Source: CAYSHJ01 sp964589725
Lineage (GTDB): Bacteria > Planctomycetota > Planctomycetia > Planctomycetales > Planctomycetaceae
DNA length: 10,562 nt
Reading direction: 5' to 3'
Assembly: GCA_964589725.1 (NCBI GenBank)
Contig: CAZPUJ010000633.1
Location: forward strand, 1-10,562
Both the position numbers and the translations under genes were made by a program. The notes under the pieces were generated by a model, which did no database searches, was not told the DNA's origin, and worked only from the letters and a program-made list of their open reading frames with translations. Below, in pieces: positions 6,322-10,562 of this stretch. Position 1 is the stretch's first letter; each line of letters opens with the position of its first letter.

Positions 6322-7629
6322 CTATTTTGTCAACCGGCGAATCACTCGCCCAATCCGCTCGACGGCCTCATCGATCTCGCCCAGTGTGTTGACTAAGCCG
6401 ACCGTGAACCTCACCGACGCCTTGTAAATCTCCGGCGGACAGCCCATCGCGACCAGTGACGGAGCCGGCTGCGCTGCGCCGCTCGCGCACGTGCTTCCCA
6501 GCGAGCAAGCGATCCCATCGAGGTCGAGCGCGACAAGAATCGCTTCGCCATCTAAGCCCGGGAACGCGATGTTCAACGTGTTCGGCAAACGATGCTCGCG
6601 CGAGCCGTTGATCAACGCGCCGGGGCATTTGTCCAACAATCCAAATTCCAACCGATCGCGCAGTCCTCTGAGCTGAGCCGTCCGTTCATCACGCTCGGAA
6701 TGCCACAGTTCGAGCGCTTTCGCCATGCCGGACGCCAGAGCGACCATCTCCGTGCCGGGACGTCGTCCCGCTTCTTGATGTCCACCAAACTGCGTGGGCG
6801 CTAACGTAACTCCCTTTCGGAGCAATAATCCGCCGATGCCGCGCGGCCCATGAAACTTGTGAGCGCCGAACGCCAGCGACGTCGCTCCGAGTTCATGAAA
6901 CCGCACGTCAATCTTTCCAACAGCCTGCACCGCGTCGATGTGCAAGAAAGTGTTGTTCTGCCGACAGAGATTCGCCAACGGACGGACATCTTGGATCACA
7001 CCAGTTTCGTTGTGAGCGAGGATGACGGTGGCGATCTTGAGATCATCCCAAGCCACCGTCCCGCGTGCCGCGGTCCCCTCTCCCTCTGGGAGAGGGTTAG
7101 GGAGCCATTCATTACTCGACATGTGTCTTTTCGTCGCGTCTGACAAGCCACCACCATGCTGACTGCGAGTTTGAACGTCCCCCTCTCCGGATCCCTCATC
7201 CGGCCTTCGACCACCCTCTCCTAAGGGGAGAGAGAGTGCAATGGGCAGCAACCGCCCTTCGCGATCGACCGGCAGAATCGACCAGCGCCAACCGCGACGT
7301 TGCAGAAACTTATACGATTCCAGCGTCGCGGGGTGTTCGCCGGCGGTGAGGGCGATCGTTCCCGGCGACATCGCATTGGCCGCTCCGAACAACGCCATGT
7401 TCGACGCCTCGGTACCGCCGCTGGTGAAGATGACTTCGTCCGGCTGTGCTCCCAGAATCGTAGCGATGGTTTCGCGAGCCGACTCCAACACCTTGCGTGC
7501 CGCTCGCCCCTCAGCATGCCGACTGCCAGGATTCGCGTAGCTGTGCTGCAAGTGATACGCGACCGTTTCGATCACTTCCGGCCACGGCCGAGTCGTCGCG
7601 TTGTTGTCGAGATAAATGCGGGGGAGCAT
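6322..7629 (-). CDS. Cysteine desulfurase (NifS/IscS family) with in-frame insert
   Basis: This PLP enzyme takes sulfur from cysteine, giving alanine and a persulfide for Fe-S cluster or thiocofactor assembly. Numbered from ATG 7627-7629, visible motifs are YLDNNATT (6-13), SGGTEASNMALF (70-81), AHNETGVIQ (205-213), HIDAVQAVGK (230-239) with the cofactor-binding Asp, and GAHKFHGPRGIG (255-266) with the Schiff-base Lys (K258). GRRPGTE (288-294) follows, then the active-site Cys in SLGSTCASGA (C381). The short catalytic loop suggests the NifS/IscS-like group rather than SufS. The product has 435 residues against about 380-400 usual; the excess is a Gly/Pro/Glu-rich stretch (about residues 132-188, bases 7066-7236) between the LPVDREGRLLPIA strand and AWDDLKIATVILAHNETG. 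That stretch matches a palindromic repeat. All catalytic residues are intact. An in-frame TTG nine codons upstream (7656) is a less likely start; neither has a clear ribosome site. The gene is divergent from the 7899 gene. Confidence 0.93.
   Translation of the reverse strand: MLPRIYLDNNATTRPWPEVIETVAYHLQHSYANPGSRHAEGRAARKVLESARETIATILGAQPDEVIFTSGGTEASNMALFGAANAMSPGTIALTAGEHPATLESYKFLQRRGWRWSILPVDREGRLLPIALSLPLGEGGRRPDEGSGEGDVQTRSQHGGGLSDATKRHMSSNEWLPNPLPEGEGTAARGTVAWDDLKIATVILAHNETGVIQDVRPLANLCRQNNTFLHIDAVQAVGKIDVRFHELGATSLAFGAHKFHGPRGIGGLLLRKGVTLAPTQFGGHQEAGRRPGTEMVALASGMAKALELWHSERDERTAQLRGLRDRLEFGLLDKCPGALINGSREHRLPNTLNIAFPGLDGEAILVALDLDGIACSLGSTCASGAAQPAPSLVAMGCPPEIYKASVRFTVGLVNTLGEIDEAVERIGRVIRRLTK
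7066..7236. repeat. Palindromic repeat inserted in frame within the cysteine desulfurase gene
   Basis: The stretch starts and ends with hairpin-forming pyrimidine/purine blocks. At 7076-7096 a perfect 9-bp stem (CCCTCTCCC, loop TCT) is followed by TTAGGG, and at 7216-7232 CTCTCC pairs with GGAGAG. The block gggagagggttaggg (7088-7102) is identical to 6210-6224 in the intergenic element. The arms are in inverted orientation around a roughly 100-base centre. Length is about 171 bases, a multiple of three, with no stop in the desulfurase frame. Ends are estimated from where family similarity stops and resumes. Confidence 0.75.
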
Positions 7630-7654
7630 GGCGGTCACGCAATGAGGAAGTTTC

Positions 7655-7697
7655 AAATCCGAAGAACGAAAGCATGACGAAGCCCGAAGTCCGAATG
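7655..7697. repeat. Degenerate CGAA-rich short repeat in a divergent gap
   Basis: Five imperfect copies of a unit like (C)CGAAG occur in 43 bases: tccgaag, aacgaaag, gacgaag, cccgaag, tccgaatg. I recall similar CGAA-rich strings between genes in planctomycete genomes. The 269-base gap (7630-7898) divides the cysteine desulfurase from the divergent exported protein and should hold promoters for both. I could not pick a convincing -35/-10 pair; a weak candidate for the right-hand gene is TTGCTG near 7774 with CAGTAT near 7796. Confidence 0.5.
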
Positions 7698-7898
7698 CAA
7701 ATCATCAAGCGTTTGAGTCCACATCTGGCATGCACTCAACCACGGCACGGCTCCCTTGGCGATGGTTCCTTTTTTGCTGAGTGTCGTGGTCGATACAGTA
7801 TCATCCATCATCTAACGCGGCTCAGTTCGGAGCAGTCCGCCCCTGGCAGCAGTGCGGCTCACGTCTTGGATTATCTCTCTCGGCGAAAGGGTCTGGCG

Positions 7899-9197
7899 AT
7901 GGCGCGACGTTGTTATCGGCGAAGCTTGATCGGCATTGCGGCGTGCTTGGTGGTCTTGGGGGTGGAGCTTCAAGCATCGGCGAAAGGCGAATGTGAGTCG
8001 TTCGGCACGCAAGTCTCTTGGAACCGCGACCTGCAAGCGGCCGCCGTTCAGGCCGAGCGTGAGGACAAGTTGTTGCTCGTCCTGCACTTGTCCGGCAACT
8101 TCGCCAAAAATGAGTTCACCTGAAACAACGCCGAAGAATACAGAGCAGGTGCTCTGTCAGACGAACGAGTCGGGGAAGTCGCCTCGCGGGATTGTGTGGC
8201 CACCTATTTGCAGGTTGGACAGTTCAGTGCGACGAAGTCCGTGTCCAAGTCTCGTGGTGGGACATCGGAACGCCTGGGGAAGAATGGCGGGAACGTTGTG
8301 ACCTATGTGTGTACTCCGAAACTGGAAGTGCTGACGTGGCAAGTTGGCCCCGTCTCGGCCGATGAAGTGCTGGCGGCTGTCGATGAGGCGCGTCGACTTC
8401 AAGCGGAACTGCGAGGCATCACGCTCTTGGAGGAAAGGGTGGACGTAGCCAAGAGCTGGTATCGCGACGCCCTGCATCGCGAAATTCGTCCGGGCTTTGA
8501 CGCCTGGGACCGAGCGACCGACGACGGCACGCCATCACCCGCCCATTTGCTTCAGGCGATCAACGTGGCCCGCCAATTGGTGGGGCGGGCGACCGAACAG
8601 GCGACGCAGCGTTTGTCTCACGGACCGCGAGGAAAGTTGTTAAGGTTGCCCGCCAAAGCGTTGGCTTCGCTCGTGGACGAGACGACGCTGCTGCAAAGAA
8701 ACACGCCTCGAATTGTCTTGGCGAAGTATCCGTTGGTCGCGCTCGATGTGCTGCAGAAACCGGTGTTTGAACGGCTTGCGAATCAACGGTTTCGCGGCTC
8801 CGTGGAGGGGAACAAGGCGATCGCGGCCATTCAGGAACACATTCAGGCGGGCCGTGCCACGATCGTCATCGTGAATGGTTCGTGGGTAAAAGTCGATGCC
8901 AAGGAAATGCCCACGCATCGCGAACTGCCGGACTTGTTAAAATCCTGCGGCATCGTGCGTGTCAGCACCGAGGAACTGACGGCGCTGGCCGATCAACTCG
9001 ACCTGCCACCGTTCCCCTCAAGCCTGCGATATGCGTTCCTGACCCCAACCGGCGAGTGGTCGACGTTCATTCGCTCCGACAAGCACGGCTTTCAGACCGT
9101 CAAACCGGGAGCCGGGCCGACTGAGTCGACACGGGCATTGGGGCCATTGTTCGTCGACGAGCTTCGCAAGTCGATCAACAGGACACCTTCATCATGA
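7899..9197 (+). pseudogene. Exported thioredoxin-like protein, frame interrupted by an in-frame TGA
   Basis: One continuous frame of 433 codons runs from ATG 7899-7901 (AAGGG about 9 bases upstream) to TGA 9195-9197, except for a TGA at codon 75 (8121-8123). The N-terminus has basic residues (MARRCYRR), a hydrophobic core (10-22) and a likely cleavage after ASA (28). RRSLI resembles a weak Tat motif, and IAAC a poor lipobox. After it come VSWNRDLQAAAVQAEREDKLLLVLHLSGNF and, past the TGA, YRAGALSDERVGE and GGNVVTYVCTP. This is the outline of a thioredoxin-like fold, but the usual CxxC after the first core strand is absent. The remaining 300 or so residues are not recognised, and have no clear membrane segment. 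Without readthrough, the product is a 74-residue secreted stub and a separate piece, perhaps from GTG 8196, without export signal. A nonsense mutation, a sequencing error or a recoded codon are all possible. Confidence 0.6.
8141..8156 (+). other. Hairpin 17 bases after the in-frame TGA (SECIS-like?)
   Basis: CAGAGC and GCTCTG form a perfect 6-bp stem with an AGGT loop. The loop starts 24 bases after the TGA at 8121-8123 and carries G at its second and third positions, within the loose geometry of bacterial selenocysteine insertion elements. E. coli fdhF has an AGGUCU loop at a similar place. Short hairpins of this kind also arise by chance. Confidence 0.3.
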
Positions 9198-9426
9198 TTC
9201 CTGCGACGGAAGCAAGATGTTGCTCAATCGCCTCACGACAAAATCAGCATTTCTCGCATGATCCGGCCATGAGACGAGGCGCGACGCGCGATGAACGAAA
9301 TTCGAACGTAACGCTGGTTGCCTTTATGCTCCGGTGCCCGTTACTTGAATTGCGGCACGTCGTTCGATGAGCCGCAGGCCAACGCCGCTCTCAGTAATGC
9401 CACCTCGACCAATCGAGGAGACGGCC

Positions 9427-9561
9427 ATGTACCACTATGGGGATTCTTTGCGCTTATACGTCATCTGGAGTTGGAAATCGTTCACGGAGGCGGAGTATGC
9501 GTGGGCCGCGATCGGGCTGTTTGCGATCTGCTGGTTTCTTTGTTCGCGAAAATCGCAGTAG
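9427..9561 (+). CDS. Small predicted membrane protein, 44 residues
   Basis: The ATG at 9427-9429 is preceded by GAGGAG with 8 bases between, the best Shine-Dalgarno sequence on this strand. The 44-residue product starts with a polar, aromatic part (MYHYGDSLRLYVIWSWKSF). A hydrophobic segment follows, AWAAIGLFAICWFLC (about residues 25-39), long enough for a short membrane helix, and it ends in RKSQ; the positive tail would predict a cytoplasmic C-terminus. I do not recognise a family. The frame is also open upstream to 9367, but the ribosome site favours 9427. It lies alone, 229 bases after the thioredoxin-like gene and 82 bases before the converging dehydrogenase. I saw nothing else in the 9198-9426 gap. 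It may be a true small protein, though at this length chance cannot be excluded. Confidence 0.5.
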   Translation: MYHYGDSLRLYVIWSWKSFTEAEYAWAAIGLFAICWFLCSRKSQ

Positions 9562-9643
9562 GTCATGACCCCGCTTGTAAGAACGCCGATTCCCAACAGA
9601 AAACGAAGCACTTTGGCGGGAAGAATTCACTGATGAGAAGCGC

Positions 9644-10562
9644 TCAAAGCCGTGACACAACGGACTGTCCCACTTGCTCTGTTGCCCCGCTGCCACCCAA
9701 GTCCGGCGTCCTTGGACCGTCCGATGCCAGCGAGTCCTTCACCGCTTGGTGAATGCTCGCAGCGGCTGCGTCGAGATGTAGGTGCTCGAACATCATCGCG
9801 ACTGACAGGATCGCGGCGAGCGGGTTGGCGATTCCCTTTCCGGTAATGTCGGGGGCGGAGCCGTGGACTGGCTCGAACATGCTGGGGTGGCGGAGAGTCG
9901 GGTCGATGTTGCCGCTGGCGGCGAGGCCCATGCTGCCGACGATGATCGCCGAGAGGTCGGTCAGGATGTCGCCGAAGAGGTTGCTGGCCACGACCACGTC
10001 GAACGATTCGGGGCGGCGGACGAATTCCATCACGGCGCGGTCGATCAACAGCGATTCGGTCGCGATCTGCGGGAACTCGGCGGCGACGCGAGCGAAGCAT
10101 TCGTCCCACAGCAGCATGCCGTAGCCTTGAGCGTTGCTCTTCGTGATTGACGCGACTCGTTTCTTCGGCCGAGTCACCACCTTCTCGAACGCCGCGCGGA
10201 TGATGCGTTCGCAGCCCTTCCGAGTGAACACGCTCGTTTGAATTGCCGACTCTTCGGGCATCCCGCGGTAAAGAAAACCGCCGATGTTCGCGTATTCCCC
10301 TTCGGTGTTCTCGCGGAAGACGAGCATGTCGATGCTCCCGCCCGGCTTGTTCCGCAGTGGGCTTTCGACGCCGGGATACAGGTACGCCGGTCGCAGGCAG
10401 ACGCACTGATCGAACCGCCGCCGAATCGGCAGTAGCAACCCGTTGAGCGTCACGTGATCCTGCACGCTCGGATGTCCGACCGCTCCCAGCAAGATCGCGT
10501 CGAACCCAGCCAGCGTGTCGAGGTAATCGGCCGGAGCCATCCGCCCGTGCTGAAAGTAGTAG
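9644..10562 (-). CDS. Isocitrate/isopropylmalate/tartrate dehydrogenase family protein (5' end outside window)
   Basis: This is an NAD(P)-dependent beta-decarboxylating dehydrogenase that oxidises a 2-hydroxy acid. About 305 C-terminal residues are present of an expected 350-360; the frame stays open to the right edge, entering with YYFQHGR before the first in-window Met (10540). Numbered from that Met, motifs are FDAILLGAVG (13-22), RENTEGEY (76-83), TKSN (133-136), DVVVASNLFGDILTDL (181-196) with the metal-binding Asp pair, EPVHGSAPDITGKGIANP (223-240), and the terminal TPDLGGSGAT. RENTEGEY resembles tartrate/D-malate-type enzymes (TtuC, DmlA) rather than LeuB, where I expect RENTGG. Substrate cannot be settled by eye; many planctomycete members are simply annotated isocitrate/isopropylmalate dehydrogenase. 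It converges with the small membrane gene; no obvious terminator lies between (9562-9643). Confidence 0.9.
   Translation of the reverse strand, partial: YYFQHGRMAPADYLDTLAGFDAILLGAVGHPSVQDHVTLNGLLLPIRRRFDQCVCLRPAYLYPGVESPLRNKPGGSIDMLVFRENTEGEYANIGGFLYRGMPEESAIQTSVFTRKGCERIIRAAFEKVVTRPKKRVASITKSNAQGYGMLLWDECFARVAAEFPQIATESLLIDRAVMEFVRRPESFDVVVASNLFGDILTDLSAIIVGSMGLAASGNIDPTLRHPSMFEPVHGSAPDITGKGIANPLAAILSVAMMFEHLHLDAAAASIHQAVKDSLASDGPRTPDLGGSGATEQVGQSVVSRL

Noticed and set aside
7630..7656. TTG start for the cysteine desulfurase adding nine residues
   Set aside because: ATG 7629 places the conserved YLDNNATT at the usual distance from the N-terminus; the TTG has no ribosome site.
7497..7898. 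Upstream extension of the exported protein gene
   Set aside because: It overlaps the divergent desulfurase gene and the repeat string, and the signal peptide begins naturally at ATG 7899.
8196..9197. Independent gene starting at GTG 8196
   Set aside because: The same frame is open back to the TGA at 8121 and continues the protein pattern, so this is the distal part of one gene; a real restart cannot be excluded.
9318..9752. 144-residue plus-strand frame across the small gene and the dehydrogenase end
   Set aside because: It overlaps the 3' end of the dehydrogenase antisense, lacks a ribosome site and has no protein-like pattern; the 44-residue frame is better supported.

Overview
The window looks like part of a planctomycete chromosome. 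This rests on protein style (a short DnaA-like initiator, a long GyrB, a secreted thioredoxin-like protein of a type I associate with planctomycetes), moderately high GC, and GC-rich palindromic repeats scattered between and inside genes. It was read by eye, with no database search.

Layout from left to right. Bases 1-138 appear to be the 3' end of an insertion sequence whose transposase tail resembles the ISAs1 family. It abuts a 5'-truncated MetE-like gene (136-723, + strand). A minus-strand replication cluster follows, transcribed right to left: short dnaA (start 6174), a 334-base gap that is a candidate oriC (4827-5160), dnaN, dciA (DUF721) and gyrB. recF, often found in this neighbourhood, is absent. 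Upstream of dnaA lies a near-perfect 109-base palindromic repeat (6191-6299), then a cysteine desulfurase gene (6322-7629, minus). The desulfurase carries about 57 extra codons that look like a related repeat inserted in frame.

The right third holds a divergent plus-strand gene for an exported thioredoxin-like protein (7899-9197). Its reading frame is split by one in-frame TGA, with a short hairpin just downstream. Next come a probable 44-residue membrane protein (9427-9561) and, on the minus strand, the 3' part of an isocitrate/isopropylmalate/tartrate dehydrogenase family gene that runs off the right edge.

The replication genes form a functional set: DnaA opens the origin, DciA helps load the helicase, DnaN is the sliding clamp and GyrB removes supercoils. 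The other genes are metabolic or unassigned. I found no tRNA, rRNA, CRISPR array or recognisable defence system. The points most worth a second look are the in-frame TGA with its SECIS-like hairpin, the repeat-derived insert in the cysteine desulfurase, the reduced DnaA with its adjacent candidate origin, and the IS-truncated MetE gene.
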